A DNA stretch of 64,000 bases from assembly GCF_002111595.1 (NCBI RefSeq), contig NZ_LUTN01000011.1, forward strand, positions 1-64,000, in the 5' to 3' direction. Under the pieces are notes generated by a model, which was not told where the DNA came from, searched no databases, and saw nothing but the letters and a program-made list of their open reading frames with translations. Shown piece by piece: positions 31,266 through 41,859 of this stretch. The DNA is from Lonsdalea britannica (GTDB lineage Bacteria; Pseudomonadota; Gammaproteobacteria; Enterobacterales; Enterobacteriaceae). Numbering within the stretch: the first letter of the stretch is position 1; each line of letters begins with the position of its first letter. The position numbers and the translations under genes are program-made.

Positions 31266-32504
31266 TTAACGCAGGTTGACCAGCGTGTTCAGGATGGAGT
31301 CCTGCGTTTTGATGGTCTGGGCGTTGGACTGATAGTTACGCTGGGCAACGATCATACTGACCAATTCCGCCCCGATATCGACGTTGGATGACTCCAGCGC
31401 GCCGCTCGTCAGTGAGCCCAACAGACCGGTACCCGCAGAACCCAGTGAAGCTTCACCGGAAGAAGATGTCGCACTCCACACGTTGTCACCTTCAGACTTC
31501 AGGCCCTGGTTGTTGGAGAACGTGGCCAGCACGATCTGTCCCAACAATTGGCTCTGGCCGTTGGAGTAAGTCCCGCTGATGGTGCCGTCATCGTTGATGG
31601 CGTATTCAACCAGGTTACCGGTGGTGTAACCGTTCTGCGTTTTACTCAGCTCGGAGCTGCTCGCGTTCTGCTGGGTGGAGCCAGTGAAATCGATAGTGAA
31701 TGCGTTGGCGGCAGAACCATTCAGAGAGTTGGTGTTGATTGTGAAAGACTTCGTATCCGTGGCTGCTGTTGCCCCAGGAAGAGTCGTTCCAGATAGCTGA
31801 CCGCTGGTGCTGAAGTTCAGCGAGCCAAGATCCTGAGCGGTAGCGTTGCTATCACTGCTGTCCAGCGCGTGCACTTCCCAAGTGTTGTCAGCCGTTTTTG
31901 AGAAATACAGGTTCATGACGTGGGTGTTACCCAGACTGTCGTAGGTCGTCATGGACTTGGTCCAGCTATAAGTGCTGGAATTGGTCGCATCGAACGTGGT
32001 GCCAGCGGCCAGCGCCGTGGTGCTGGAGTTCAAGTTAGCAACATAGGTAGAAGTCGACGTCTGCTGAGCGGCGATTGAACCAGCCGAGATGTTGAGCGTG
32101 GTCGGTTCCGCACCTGCTGCGATGGTCGGCGGCGTACCGGTAGCGGCATAACCCGTCACGTAGTAGCCGGTTTTGGTGGTCAGGTTACGGTCCGCATCCA
32201 GCTGGAATTCGCCGTTACGGGTGTAGTAAACCGAACCGGCGTCGTCCGCTACGCGGTAGAAGCCGTTACCGGAAATGGCGACGTCGGTGCCGACGTCGGT
32301 ATTTTCGATCGTACCGTCGTTAAAGTTCTGCGTAACGGCGGCGACTTTAACGCCCAGACCGACAGCAGAATCAGCAAAGATATCGGCGAAAGAGACGGTT
32401 GCGCCTTTAAAGCCTTTGGTCTCTGAGTTGGCGATGTTGTTACCGATGACATCCAGGTTACTGGAGGCAGCATTCAATCCGCTGACCGCTTGTGAAAAAC
32501 CCAT
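31266..32504 (-). CDS. flgE: Flagellar hook protein FlgE
   Basis: FlgE (412 residues) is the hook subunit. MGFSQAVSGLNAASSNLDVI and NSETKGFKGATVSFADIFAD at the N-terminus and the C-terminal NVDIGAELVSMIVAQRNYQS are canonical, with a Thr/Ser-rich surface domain between. It lies 22 bp before flgF. Confidence 0.97.
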   Translation of the reverse strand: MGFSQAVSGLNAASSNLDVIGNNIANSETKGFKGATVSFADIFADSAVGLGVKVAAVTQNFNDGTIENTDVGTDVAISGNGFYRVADDAGSVYYTRNGEFQLDADRNLTTKTGYYVTGYAATGTPPTIAAGAEPTTLNISAGSIAAQQTSTSTYVANLNSSTTALAAGTTFDATNSSTYSWTKSMTTYDSLGNTHVMNLYFSKTADNTWEVHALDSSDSNATAQDLGSLNFSTSGQLSGTTLPGATAATDTKSFTINTNSLNGSAANAFTIDFTGSTQQNASSSELSKTQNGYTTGNLVEYAINDDGTISGTYSNGQSQLLGQIVLATFSNNQGLKSEGDNVWSATSSSGEASLGSAGTGLLGSLTSGALESSNVDIGAELVSMIVAQRNYQSNAQTIKTQDSILNTLVNLR

Positions 32505-32549
32505 TTGGAGGTGCTCCTAAAAATTAGTAGTTTGCTGTGTGTTGTTTTA

Positions 32550-32577
32550 GGCGGCTGGTCTGCTTGTCAGCCGCGCC
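32550..32577 (-). other. Intercistronic hairpin between flgD and flgE
   Basis: GCGGCTG and CAGCCGC (32551-32557 with 32568-32574) form a 7-bp GC stem with a 10-base loop in the 81-bp flgD-flgE gap. There is no T run, so I read it as an mRNA processing or stability element that could raise flgE expression over flgBCD. Confidence 0.5.
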
Positions 32578-32585
32578 ATTCACAA

Positions 32586-33266
32586 TCAAATAATTTGTTT
32601 GACGTCGCTCAGCGACGCAGTGCCTGACAGGCCGAGGTTAAGCACGGCTTCCGAAGAGTCCGTGTTAACGCCGTAGACCAGCGCATATTTCAGCGGCGTC
32701 GCTGTCACGCTGGCGCCATCGGAACCGGTCGCCGTCACCGAGTAGGTGTAGGTGCCGGCGTCGACGGTGCCGCCGCTGTCGTTAGTGCCATCCCAGCTGT
32801 AGGTCTGCACGCCGGCGCTTTGAGCACCGAGATCCACGGTTTTCACCGTATTACCGCTGGAGTCTTTAATGGTGACATTCACGTCCGTAGCCGCGTTAGC
32901 CAGTTCAACACCAAATGCGGTGGTGGAGCTGTCGGAGCCGACGACGATGCTGTTGCCCTGAATCAGGACGCCGTTGCCAATCAGAGAACTGGCTTGCAAC
33001 GTCTCGGAGGTATCCAGCTGGCTGGAAATAGAGCCCAGCGTGGTGTTCATGTTCTCGATGCCGCTCAGCGTACTGATCTGCGCAAGCTGCGTGGTCAGCT
33101 GGCTGTTGTCCATCGGATTGGTGGGATCCTGGTTCTGCAACTGCGCAACCAGTAAGGTCATAAATTCGTTTTGCAGGTCCGCACTGCTGCTCGTACTGGA
33201 CGAGCTGCTGGTTGTGCTGGTCTTGCTGGTATCTGTTGATTCGGTAAGTGAAACTGAGACGCTCAT
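32586..33266 (-). CDS. flgD: Hook cap protein FlgD
   Basis: FlgD (226 residues) is the scaffold that caps the growing hook. NEFMTLLVAQLQNQDPTNPM is the diagnostic motif, followed by the Tudor and Fn-III-like part (SWDGTNDSGGTVDAGTYTY). The first 30 residues are a Ser/Thr-rich export tail. It follows flgC by 18 bp. Confidence 0.96.
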   Translation of the reverse strand: MSVSVSLTESTDTSKTSTTSSSSSTSSSADLQNEFMTLLVAQLQNQDPTNPMDNSQLTTQLAQISTLSGIENMNTTLGSISSQLDTSETLQASSLIGNGVLIQGNSIVVGSDSSTTAFGVELANAATDVNVTIKDSSGNTVKTVDLGAQSAGVQTYSWDGTNDSGGTVDAGTYTYSVTATGSDGASVTATPLKYALVYGVNTDSSEAVLNLGLSGTASLSDVKQII

Positions 33267-33284
33267 GGCTACTCTCCCACGTTA

Positions 33285-33689
33285 TTATTGGCCTAATGTC
33301 AACGTTTTCTGCATCAACGACTTGGCCGTATTCAGCACTTCTACGTTTGCCTGATAGCTGCGTGACGCAGAGATGGAGTTCACCATTTCCGCAGTAACAT
33401 CCACATTAGGCATACGTACATAGCCACGTTCATCCGCCAGAGGATTTCCCGGTTGATAAACCAGCTTGTCCGGAGAGGTATCTTCCACGACGTCGTCAAC
33501 CTGCACGCCGCCGATAGCCTGTCCATCTGGAGCAGCCACTTTGAAAACCACTTGCTTGGCGCGGTATGGCTCGCCATCTGGTCCGGTGACACTGTCCGCA
33601 TTCGCCAAATTACTGGCGCTTACGTTCATGCGCTGGGACTGCGCAGTCAGCGCAGAACCCGAAATTTCGAAGATATTAATTAGCGACAT
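33285..33689 (-). CDS. flgC: Flagellar proximal rod protein FlgC
   Basis: FlgC (134 residues) is a proximal rod subunit. It starts [20 protein letters not shown] with [13 protein letters not shown] and ends with [20 protein letters not shown], all typical. It lies 5 bp after flgB, so the two are likely translationally coupled. Confidence 0.96.
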   Translation of the reverse strand: MSLINIFEISGSALTAQSQRMNVSASNLANADSVTGPDGEPYRAKQVVFKVAAPDGQAIGGVQVDDVVEDTSPDKLVYQPGNPLADERGYVRMPNVDVTAEMVNSISASRSYQANVEVLNTAKSLMQKTLTLGQ

Positions 33690-33694
33690 ACGCG

Positions 33695-34108
33695 TTATTT
33701 ATCCTGTAACACTGACATCATGCTTTTGATTTGGCCGTTTAACAGCGTAAGATCCGTTTGATACCGCAGACTGTTGTCTGCGAAATTTGTCCGTTCTCTG
33801 TCCATATCTACGGTATTCCCGTCAAGGGCCGGCTGGTCGGGTACGCGATAAAGCAGATCTAAATCAGGCGTTGACGTCGTAGATGCAGGGATATGACGGG
33901 TCGACGTAGTGGCTAACGACATCGTCGTACCGGTCGCGCGACCTTGTTTCAGGGCTTTATTCAGCTCGCTGGAAAAGTCGATATCCCGAGCCTGGTAGCC
34001 CGGCGTATCCGCATTCGCGATATTCGCAGAAAGGATTTCCTGGCGCTGAGCCCGTAAATTCAACGCCTCCTGCTGGAAGCGGAACGATGCATCTAATTTG
34101 TCAAGCAT
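33695..34108 (-). CDS. flgB: Flagellar proximal rod protein FlgB
   Basis: FlgB (137 residues) is the first gene of the flgBCDEFGHIJ series and a proximal rod protein. [20 protein letters not shown] and [20 protein letters not shown] are conserved. It diverges from flgA; the 205-bp gap (34109-34313) should hold both class II promoters and an FlhDC site, which I cannot define by eye. Confidence 0.96.
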   Translation of the reverse strand: MLDKLDASFRFQQEALNLRAQRQEILSANIANADTPGYQARDIDFSSELNKALKQGRATGTTMSLATTSTRHIPASTTSTPDLDLLYRVPDQPALDGNTVDMDRERTNFADNSLRYQTDLTLLNGQIKSMMSVLQDK

Positions 34109-34313
34109 GCTTTCCCTCAGGAAAAGTAATTAAAGAAGAGTGACGATAGACAGGATAAACTTCGCGCGGCAACTTTATCGCCGGAATAGACGGGAAATGA
34201 GTAGCTATTTTCTCGTTTGGCACAGACTGCATCTCTGTAAACTGCACAGGCGATGTTGTGTACTGCTACAGTCGGATCGACTTCATTTCATAAAACGGAC
34301 AGGGGACTATTTG

Positions 34314-34988
34314 ATGGGATTTTGGCGCAAATTAATCTTATGTAAGATTTTTTTCCTTATCTCACTCACCCCGGCGGCGGCCGCTGATCGCGATCAGATT
34401 ACCGCGCAAATTAAGACGTTCATTCAGGGACAGCTCGACATCCCCTCGGCTGAAGTTAATGTTATTGTGAAAACGCCGGTCGAAAGGCTTGAATTATGTC
34501 CTGAGCCACAGCTGTCGCTGCCCTCCAGAAAGAAAATATGGGGCACCCTCAGCATCCGAGCCATGTGTGGGACCCAACGCCATTTTCTGCAGGCGAATGT
34601 TCAGGTGACCGCACCTTACGTTGTCGCCACTCGGCCGATACCGCCCAAACAAAAAATCCTGGCAGAAGATGTGGCTCTTCAACGAGGCCGACTTGACGCA
34701 TTGAACGTACCACCGCTGGCGGACCCTGCTCTCGCCGTCGGCGCTATAAGCATTCGCATGATTGGCGCAGGGCAACCCCTTGCCGCCAGCATGTTGCGAA
34801 ATCCCTGGGCGGTGAAAATGGGCGAGACGGTGAAAGTGACGGTATCTGGGGATGGTTTTAGCATTGTCAGCGAAGGCAAAGCCATGGATAACGCCGCGCT
34901 TAATGACGCCGTCAGAATACGAATGGAGTCCGGACAGATTATTACTGGAATAGTGGCTGAAATGGGATTGGTAAAAATTGTACAATAA
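34314..34988 (+). CDS. flgA: P-ring assembly chaperone FlgA
   Basis: FlgA is the periplasmic chaperone for FlgI. I chose ATG 34314 (MGFWRKLILCKIFFLISLTP) because AGGGGA lies about 8 nt upstream and a signal peptide ending near AAAAADRD follows at once; this gives 224 residues against 219 in E. coli. The SAF domain (VVATRPIPPKQKILAEDV) is in the second half. It opens the divergent flgAMN unit. Confidence 0.95.
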   Translation: MGFWRKLILCKIFFLISLTPAAAADRDQITAQIKTFIQGQLDIPSAEVNVIVKTPVERLELCPEPQLSLPSRKKIWGTLSIRAMCGTQRHFLQANVQVTAPYVVATRPIPPKQKILAEDVALQRGRLDALNVPPLADPALAVGAISIRMIGAGQPLAASMLRNPWAVKMGETVKVTVSGDGFSIVSEGKAMDNAALNDAVRIRMESGQIITGIVAEMGLVKIVQ

Positions 34989-34992
34989 GCGT

Positions 34993-35019
34993 TAAAGCTT
35001 GGGCGGGATCGTCCGATAT
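34993..35019 (+). promoter_or_regulatory. Sigma-28 promoter of flgMN
   Basis: TAAA (34993-34996), exactly 15 bases, TCCGATAT (35012-35019) match the FliA consensus with two mismatches, 49 bp before flgM. flgM can thus be made both from the flgA promoter and from this class III promoter, as in Salmonella. Confidence 0.85.
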
Positions 35020-35068
35020 AAGTATTCAGTCACTATACCGATATCATTTTTGTAAGTAGGGAGGCCAC

Positions 35069-35365
35069 ATGAGCATTGATAGTACTCGTCCGGTATCTGG
35101 AGTAAAATCAATTCAAAATACGGAAGCGGATTTACTTCACACCACAAAAAGTAAATCTACTTCATCAAGCAGCGCAGCGAGCACGAGCAGCCAGACGCAG
35201 GTTAGCCTGAGTGAGACGCAGTCCAGCCTGATGCAGCCAAGCAGTCAGGACATCGATATGGAAAAAGTCGATACCCTGAAGCAGGCTATCAAGGACGGAA
35301 AACTGGAAGTCGATGTGGGTAAAATCGCCGATGCCCTGCTGAGCGAAGTTCAGACAACTTTCTGA
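35069..35365 (+). CDS. flgM: Anti-sigma-28 factor FlgM
   Basis: FlgM (98 residues) binds FliA until the hook is complete, when it is exported. The N-terminus (MSIDSTRPVSGVKSIQ) and the C-terminal FliA-binding helices (DIDMEKVDTLKQAIKDGKLE, VDVGKIADALL) are conserved; the Ser/Thr-rich middle is disordered in the family. Confidence 0.96.
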   Translation: MSIDSTRPVSGVKSIQNTEADLLHTTKSKSTSSSSAASTSSQTQVSLSETQSSLMQPSSQDIDMEKVDTLKQAIKDGKLEVDVGKIADALLSEVQTTF

Positions 35366-35393
35366 TAAGTTTATTAAAAGGCAACGTTGACCC

Positions 35394-35831
35394 ATGCAAA
35401 TGAATGAAGTTCTGGAACAAATGCTGAATAGCCTGGTGTCGCTTAAAGATATCCTCTCTCAGGAGCAGGATGAATTAAGCGCACGCCAGGTCAATCCTGC
35501 GTTTTTGCACCGGGTGACTGAGAATAAAAACGAGCAGTTGTCTATTCTCAAGCATTTTGATAATCAGCGCCTGGCGCTGGATGAGCAGTTGTCGGTTAAA
35601 CCTCCCTACCCCCACTCGCCGGAGCTGAATGCTCAGTGGTCTCAGATTCATGAGCTGACGAGCGAGTTAAGCCAATACAACCACCGCAATGGTCTGCTGC
35701 TGAACGCACACCTTGAAAATAACCAGCAGTCGCTGGCTTTCCTGGAGCAGAAACAGCGTCAGGGCATTTACGGTCCGAATGGACAGACCGAAAACAAGGG
35801 TTCACACCTAGGTCGGAAGTTCAGCGTTTAA
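35394..35831 (+). CDS. flgN: Flagellar export chaperone FlgN
   Basis: FlgN (145 residues) is the export chaperone for FlgK and FlgL. It is a helical protein with LEQMLNSLVSLKDILSQEQD and the C-terminal NNQQSLAFLEQKQRQGIYGP motif typical of FlgN. It lies 28 bp after flgM and converges on flhE with a 22-bp gap. Confidence 0.94.
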   Translation: MQMNEVLEQMLNSLVSLKDILSQEQDELSARQVNPAFLHRVTENKNEQLSILKHFDNQRLALDEQLSVKPPYPHSPELNAQWSQIHELTSELSQYNHRNGLLLNAHLENNQQSLAFLEQKQRQGIYGPNGQTENKGSHLGRKFSV

Positions 35832-35853
35832 GACGCCATTCGAACCAGTAACC

Positions 35854-36264
35854 TTACTTTTTGGTGTAGTTGACTATCAGCTGGTATTTCGTGACTCGCA
35901 TAGGCTGGCGCAAAGCGCCTTTGCCTGGGACATGAAATACCAGGTAGAACGGCGTCTCCGCCGACAATCCCGCAAACATCTCCGTACTTCCATTTTGCCC
36001 ATTCAGACGAACACACTGCCCTGGAATACACAGTGACGCGTGCAGTCCTGTCGAATTACGTGACAGCAGTTCATAGCGCCAAAGGACCGACGTCAAAACG
36101 GCCCCTTTGGGGAAGGAGCCGTTTGAATGAAGTAAAACTGAACGTTTGGCGATCCCCTTCTGACTAATCAGCAGATTCGCGCCTTCCCATACGGGTTGAG
36201 TATCGGCGGCGGTAGCGCTAGCGATGCCAGCCGCCAATAACAGCATTAAGGCGAAACGTTTCAC
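35854..36264 (-). CDS. flhE: Flagellar periplasmic protein FlhE
   Basis: FlhE (136 residues) is a small periplasmic protein found with flhBA in enterics and thought to limit proton leakage through the export gate. A signal peptide (MKRFALMLLLAAGIASATAA) precedes two Cys residues (CIPGQC) seen in the family. Its start overlaps the flhA stop by 4 bp. Confidence 0.92.
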   Translation of the reverse strand: MKRFALMLLLAAGIASATAADTQPVWEGANLLISQKGIAKRSVLLHSNGSFPKGAVLTSVLWRYELLSRNSTGLHASLCIPGQCVRLNGQNGSTEMFAGLSAETPFYLVFHVPGKGALRQPMRVTKYQLIVNYTKK

Positions 36265-38354
36265 TGCCCTGACCCACCAATGACTGACGTCATGCGAATC
36301 TGACGGCTATCCGTAATCTCCTGATTGGAAAGAACGACCAGCTGCGGCAGGCTGCGGCGCAGGAATCGGGACAGCAGCGGACGAAGCGCATGCGTCACCA
36401 AGAGAACCGGCGGCGCGCCCAGCGCTTCCTGATGCTGAACCGCATCCTGAGCCTGGGAAAGCAATCTGTCGGCCAGCCCCGGCTCCAAACCGCCGCCGTT
36501 TTGCATTGCCTGCAACAATACGCGCTCCAGCGATGACTCCAGACCAATCACCTGAATATCATCGTTACCCGGGAACCACTGCTGAGTAATGGCGCGGCCC
36601 AATGCCACGCGCACCACCACGGTCAGTTCGTTCGGGTCTTTCTGGACCGCCGCATGCTCTGACAACGTTTCCAGAATCGTACACATGTCACGGATGGACA
36701 CACGCTCAGCCAGAAGATTCTGCAACACTTTATGCAGCACCGTTAGCGTGACGACATTCGGGATAAAATCATCGGCCAATTTAGGCATCTCTTTCGTGAC
36801 GCGATCCATTAGCTGCTGCGCTTCCTGACGGCCGAACAGGTCGCTGGCGTACACGTTAATCAGATGGTTGAGGTGAGTCGCCACCACGGTACTGGATTCA
36901 ACGACCGTGAAGCCTTGCGCCTGCGCCTGATCTTTCAGCGCGCTTTCAATCCATACGGCTGGCAGACCAAATGCAGGATCTTTCGTGATGTCGCCCGCCA
37001 GTTTGCCGATAGCGCTGCCGGGGTTGATTGCCATCCAGCGGCCCGGATGCGCTTCACCACTGCCGATCTCAACCCCTTTCATCAGAATGCGATAACCCGC
37101 AGGCTGCAGCTCCAGGTTATCTCGGATATGAACGACAGGCGGCAGGAAGCCAATTTCCTGTGCGAATTTTTTACGAATACTGCGGATACGTCCGAGCAGT
37201 TCGCCGTTTTGTTGAAAGTCCACCATTGGGATCAGTCGATAACCCACTTCCAGGCCCAACTGGTCTTCCAGCTGAACGTCATCCCAGCTGGCTTCAACAA
37301 TTTGCTGCTGCTGGCTCTCCGCCAATGCAGGTTCCGTCGCCGCCGCCGCCGCTTTTCGTTCGTCCTTGCCGCGCGTCCACCAGGCGACACCGAGCAATAT
37401 GGCGGTAAACAACAGGAAGACGAAGTTAGGCATGCCCGGAACGAGACCGATCAAGCCGAGAACGCCGGCGCTCAGCACCATCACCTTCGGGTTACTGAAC
37501 AGCTGGGTCACCATCTGCTCACCCACATCCTGCTCGGTGCTGACGCGGGTAACGATGACACCGGCCGCGGTGGAGATCACCAACGCAGGAATCTGCGCGA
37601 CCAGACCATCACCGATGGTCAACAACGTATAGCTTTGAGCCGCATGGCCAAGATCCATGTTGTGCTGAATGACCCCAACCAACAGGCCACCGATAATGTT
37701 GATGGCCATGATCATCAATCCGGCGATCGCATCGCCGCGCACGAACTTACTGGCACCATCCATTGAGCCGTAGAAGTCGGCTTCCTGCGTCACTTCGGAA
37801 CGACGCTTTTTCGCTTCGGCTTCACCAATGAGTCCAGCATTCAGGTCGGCGTCAATCGCCATCTGTTTACCTGGCATTCCGTCCAGCACGAAACGTGCGC
37901 CCACTTCCGCGATACGCCCGGCACCTTTGGTGATAACCATGAAGTTGATCAGGACCAAGATGATAAACACGACGATACCGATGGCGAAGTTACCGCCTAC
38001 CAGGAAGTGGCCAAAGGCTTCGACGACCTTCCCTGCCGCCCCGGCCCCCGTATGGCCTTCCATAAGAATGATTCGCGTAGAAGCAACGTTAAGCGAGAGT
38101 CGCAACAAAGTGGAAAACAGCAGAATCGTCGGGAACGCGGCGAACTCCAGCGTACGCTGGGTGAACATGGCGACCAGAAGCACCATGACGGAAAGCGCGA
38201 TATTGAAGGTAAACAGCAGGTCCAGAATAAACGGCGGCAGCGGGAGCACCATCATCGACAGGATCATCAGAATCAGGATCGGTCCTGCCAAAACCTGCCA
38301 CTGCGTATCTTTTAAGTTGCCTGGCAAGCGTAGCAATGAAGCCAGATTAGCCAT
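36261..38354 (-). CDS. flhA: Flagellar export gate protein FlhA
   Basis: FlhA (697 residues) is the proton-driven export engine. The N-terminal half has about eight membrane helices with the FHIPEP-family region (MEGHTGAGAAGKVVEAFGHF); the cytoplasmic half (from about residue 330) forms the nonameric ring that binds chaperone-substrate complexes. It overlaps flhB by 8 bp and flhE by 4 bp. Confidence 0.97.
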   Translation of the reverse strand: MANLASLLRLPGNLKDTQWQVLAGPILILMILSMMVLPLPPFILDLLFTFNIALSVMVLLVAMFTQRTLEFAAFPTILLFSTLLRLSLNVASTRIILMEGHTGAGAAGKVVEAFGHFLVGGNFAIGIVVFIILVLINFMVITKGAGRIAEVGARFVLDGMPGKQMAIDADLNAGLIGEAEAKKRRSEVTQEADFYGSMDGASKFVRGDAIAGLMIMAINIIGGLLVGVIQHNMDLGHAAQSYTLLTIGDGLVAQIPALVISTAAGVIVTRVSTEQDVGEQMVTQLFSNPKVMVLSAGVLGLIGLVPGMPNFVFLLFTAILLGVAWWTRGKDERKAAAAATEPALAESQQQQIVEASWDDVQLEDQLGLEVGYRLIPMVDFQQNGELLGRIRSIRKKFAQEIGFLPPVVHIRDNLELQPAGYRILMKGVEIGSGEAHPGRWMAINPGSAIGKLAGDITKDPAFGLPAVWIESALKDQAQAQGFTVVESSTVVATHLNHLINVYASDLFGRQEAQQLMDRVTKEMPKLADDFIPNVVTLTVLHKVLQNLLAERVSIRDMCTILETLSEHAAVQKDPNELTVVVRVALGRAITQQWFPGNDDIQVIGLESSLERVLLQAMQNGGGLEPGLADRLLSQAQDAVQHQEALGAPPVLLVTHALRPLLSRFLRRSLPQLVVLSNQEITDSRQIRMTSVIGGSGQ

Positions 38355-39498
38355 CAGTCGTGTTCTCTTTTGCGAAGTCCAGTGAATCTGGCACAGATAA
38401 ATGGGTTGGTTTCTGCGGCGTCAGGCCGCCTTCACGTTTCCAACGTTTAATTTGGTAAACCCAGACCAACACTTCGGCAACGGCCGCATACAGTGTGGCA
38501 GGGATGCTTTTTCCAATTTCAGCGTGCTTATAGAGCGCCCTCGCCAAAGGCGGCGCTTCCAGCGTCGGCACGCGATGTTCAGCGCCGATTTCTCGAATCT
38601 TCAGCGCGATATCTCCGGCGCCTTTAGCTAACACTTTGGGTGCGCTCATCTTTTTGTCGTTGTACTGCAGCGCGACCGCATAATGCGTCGGGTTAGTCAC
38701 AATCACATCGGCTTTCGGAACATCAGCCATCATGCGTCGCTGGGCTATTGCCCGCTGCATCTGACGAATACGCCCCTTGATATGCGGGTCGCCTTCGTTC
38801 TGTTTGAACTCATCCCGAATATCCTGCTTACTCATACGCAGTTTTTTCAAGTGGCTCCAGATCTGCCAGAAGACGTCAAAGGCCACCATAGGGATCATGC
38901 TGAGCAGGACCAAAAAACCGCAGTAAATTGCCAGCTCAAGTGCATCGCCAAGTGCCGTCACTAGCGGTTCGGAAATCAGCCGCAAAATCTCCGGCCATTT
39001 ATGCCAGAGAAACAGGCCCGTCACAAAGCCCACAACGACAGCTTTAATGATGGCTTTGAATAACTCAGCCACCATCTGTGATGAGAACAGACGTTTGAGG
39101 CCCGCAATCGGATCGAGCTTCTCAAGACTAAACTCGAAGGACTTAGTGCTAAACACCAATCCACCCAGCACAACCGGCGCACCAATGGCGACAAGAACCA
39201 TGCCCATCATAATCGGGACTAATGCCAACGCGGCCAGCTTCAGCAACGCAAAAACATGCCGGCCCATCTGTTTGTTGTCGTTAATGATGTCGTGGTTGAA
39301 ATACAGCCCCTGGCTTAGCATGGTGCCAAGCCGGTGATACATCATTTCACCGGTCATCCACAATATCCCCAGCCCGATAATGAGCATGAGAATAGATGTC
39401 AATTCTCGGGATCGAGGAACTTGACCTTCCTCGCGGGCTTTTTCCGTTCGGTGGGCTGTGGGGGCCTCTGTTTTTTCCAGATCGCTATCGTCTGCCAC
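38347..39498 (-). CDS. flhB: Flagellar export switch protein FlhB
   Basis: FlhB (383 residues) sets export specificity. Four membrane helices precede the cytoplasmic domain, in which the autocleavage motif NPTH lies at residues 269-272, identical in position to Salmonella FlhB. It starts flhBAE, about 220 bp after cheZ. Confidence 0.97.
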   Translation of the reverse strand: MADDSDLEKTEAPTAHRTEKAREEGQVPRSRELTSILMLIIGLGILWMTGEMMYHRLGTMLSQGLYFNHDIINDNKQMGRHVFALLKLAALALVPIMMGMVLVAIGAPVVLGGLVFSTKSFEFSLEKLDPIAGLKRLFSSQMVAELFKAIIKAVVVGFVTGLFLWHKWPEILRLISEPLVTALGDALELAIYCGFLVLLSMIPMVAFDVFWQIWSHLKKLRMSKQDIRDEFKQNEGDPHIKGRIRQMQRAIAQRRMMADVPKADVIVTNPTHYAVALQYNDKKMSAPKVLAKGAGDIALKIREIGAEHRVPTLEAPPLARALYKHAEIGKSIPATLYAAVAEVLVWVYQIKRWKREGGLTPQKPTHLSVPDSLDFAKENTTDG

Positions 39499-39633
39499 GT
39501 TAGCTGTTCCTGTTTGTTACTGACCAAAACGAAAAATACACGCGATTAGCATGACAAATAAGAAAAAACTTGATGGGTGGAAAAAAGAAGAAAAGAGGCG
39601 GCTATTTGGTGCATAAGCAAATACGGAGGGGGA

Positions 39634-39663
39634 TTTACGGTCGGGAGAAGGCCCGACCGTAAA
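39634..39663. repeat. Perfect 12-bp inverted repeat between flhB and cheZ
   Basis: TTTACGGTCGGG (39634-39645) and CCCGACCGTAAA (39652-39663) form a perfect stem with a 6-base loop in the cheZ-flhB gap. No T run follows on either strand, so it is not a standard terminator; it may be an attenuating or stability stem on the che-flh transcript. Confidence 0.7.
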
Positions 39664-39722
39664 AATCCACATGCCTTTGCCTGATATCCCCCCAATCTAC
39701 AGACTGTCAGGGGTCGGGCTAA

Positions 39723-40370
39723 TCAGAATCCGAGGCTATCGAGCAGATCGTCGACCTGATCCTGATTTGAGACAATACCTGCAGCGGTTTTGTCGACTTG
39801 AGGACCGTTGAGCAGTCCATCGTCAGCACGCTTCGGTTCGGCCTTTTTCTCTGGCATGTTTTCCAGCAAGACCATCAGCAGCTGTTTCTCGATCTCCTGG
39901 ACAACATCCATCATGCGTTTGATGACCTGTCCCGTCAGATCCTGGAAGTCCTGCGCCATCATGATTTCCAGTAACTGAGCATTGGTGAAAGAGGTATGTT
40001 CGGGAACTTCCTGTAGATAACTGCGGGTATCCGTTACCAGCTCACGTGCATCGGCCAACTCAATCGGGTTTTCAAACCACTCGTCCCAACGCGTCGTCAG
40101 GGATTTGGCGTCTTCTTCCAGCTTATTCTGACGCGGCTGAGAAGCCTCAACACAGCTCAGAGCGCGCTCTGCCGCCTGTGCGGTCATCTGAACAACATAA
40201 TCAAGACGATCCCGAGCGTCAGGAATTGCTTCCGCCGCTTCGGCAATAGCATGATCCAAGCCCAGCTCTTTCAGGCTATCACGCAGCATACGAGTCAACT
40301 GGCCGATACGGGAAATGATCTCGGTCGCAGACGCGTTATCGTTAACAGGGGGCACCGGATGTGGATTCAT
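39723..40370 (-). CDS. cheZ: CheY-P phosphatase CheZ
   Basis: CheZ (215 residues) dephosphorylates CheY-P. The long helical hairpin contains the catalytic-loop region [18 protein letters not shown] and [19 protein letters not shown], and the C-terminal peptide [12 protein letters not shown] is the CheY-binding tail. It lies 9 bp after cheY. Confidence 0.96.
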   Translation of the reverse strand: MNPHPVPPVNDNASATEIISRIGQLTRMLRDSLKELGLDHAIAEAAEAIPDARDRLDYVVQMTAQAAERALSCVEASQPRQNKLEEDAKSLTTRWDEWFENPIELADARELVTDTRSYLQEVPEHTSFTNAQLLEIMMAQDFQDLTGQVIKRMMDVVQEIEKQLLMVLLENMPEKKAEPKRADDGLLNGPQVDKTAAGIVSNQDQVDDLLDSLGF

Positions 40371-40379
40371 GACATCTCC

Positions 40380-40793
<414 letters not shown>

Positions 40794-40806
40794 TCACTCG
40801 GAGCTG

Positions 40807-41859
40807 CTATATACGTAATGCCTGTCCGGCAGAAATTTGAGCCAGCATTCGCTGACTTACCTGGTGCAAATCCACCACTTCGTCGACACCACCGAGCGCA
40901 ATAGCTTCTCGAGGCATACCGAAAACTACACAGCTGGCCTCATTTTGCGCCATCGTGTACGCGCCGGCTTGATGCATTTCCAACATGCCCATCGCGCCGT
41001 CGTTACCCATCCCGGTCAGAATGACGCCGACCGCGTTACGACCCGCGTATTTCGCCACGGAGCGGAATAACACATCCACGGAAGGACGATGCCGGTTGAC
41101 CGGCGCCTCGTCATGTAACTTGACCTGATAGTTTGCTCCGCTGCGCGACAGCTCCATGTGACGAGCCCCCGGCGCAATGTACGCGTGGCCCGGCAGAACA
41201 CGCTCTCCGTCTTCCGCTTCTTTCACCGTGATCTGACACAGTTTGTTCAGACGCTCGGCGAAAGACTTAGTGAAGCCCGGCGGCATGTGCTGCGTGATGA
41301 TAACCGCAGGGCTGGTCGGCGGCAGCGGCTGGAGTACATGGCGAATGGCCTCTGTACCGCCGGTGGACGCGCCGATGGCGATCAATTTTTCACTACTCAA
41401 CAACGGCGTGCTGAGCACTTTTACCGGCGCTGATGTGCTCTGGCTCTGTTGCGGCAAACGCGCCTTGGCCGCCGTACGAATCTTGTCCGCGATGAGCTCG
41501 CTGTAAGCCAGCATGCCTTCGCGAATCCCCAGCTGAGGTTTGGTCACAAAATCGATCGCGCCGAGTTCCAGCGCTCGCAGCGTGATTTCCGATCCCTTGC
41601 CCGTCAGCGATGACACCATGACAACCGGCATCGGTCGCAGCCGCATCAGTTTTTCGAGGAAATCCAATCCGTCCATGCGCGGCATTTCAACATCCAGCGT
41701 CAGAACCTGTGGATTGAATTTTTTAATCAGATCGCGCGCCACCAACGGATCCGGCGCGGTCGCCACCACTTCCATATCGGGGTGACTATTGATGATCTCG
41801 GTCATGATTTGACGCATGAGCGCTGAGTCGTCAACGCACAATACTTTTATTTTGCTCAT
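40807..41859 (-). CDS. cheB: Chemoreceptor methylesterase CheB
   Basis: CheB (350 residues) removes methyl groups from, and deamidates, chemoreceptors after phosphorylation by CheA. The receiver domain has D56 in [12 protein letters not shown]; the esterase domain has the catalytic Ser165 (GASTGG), His191 (TQHMPP) and an Asp near 287 (TGMGNDGA). It overlaps the cheR stop (TAATG). Confidence 0.97.
   Translation of the reverse strand: MSKIKVLCVDDSALMRQIMTEIINSHPDMEVVATAPDPLVARDLIKKFNPQVLTLDVEMPRMDGLDFLEKLMRLRPMPVVMVSSLTGKGSEITLRALELGAIDFVTKPQLGIREGMLAYSELIADKIRTAAKARLPQQSQSTSAPVKVLSTPLLSSEKLIAIGASTGGTEAIRHVLQPLPPTSPAVIITQHMPPGFTKSFAERLNKLCQITVKEAEDGERVLPGHAYIAPGARHMELSRSGANYQVKLHDEAPVNRHRPSVDVLFRSVAKYAGRNAVGVILTGMGNDGAMGMLEMHQAGAYTMAQNEASCVVFGMPREAIALGGVDEVVDLHQVSQRMLAQISAGQALRI

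Noticed and set aside
36864..37766. A 300-codon open frame on the plus strand
   Set aside because: It is antisense to flhA and rich in His, Gln and Arg without recognisable domains.
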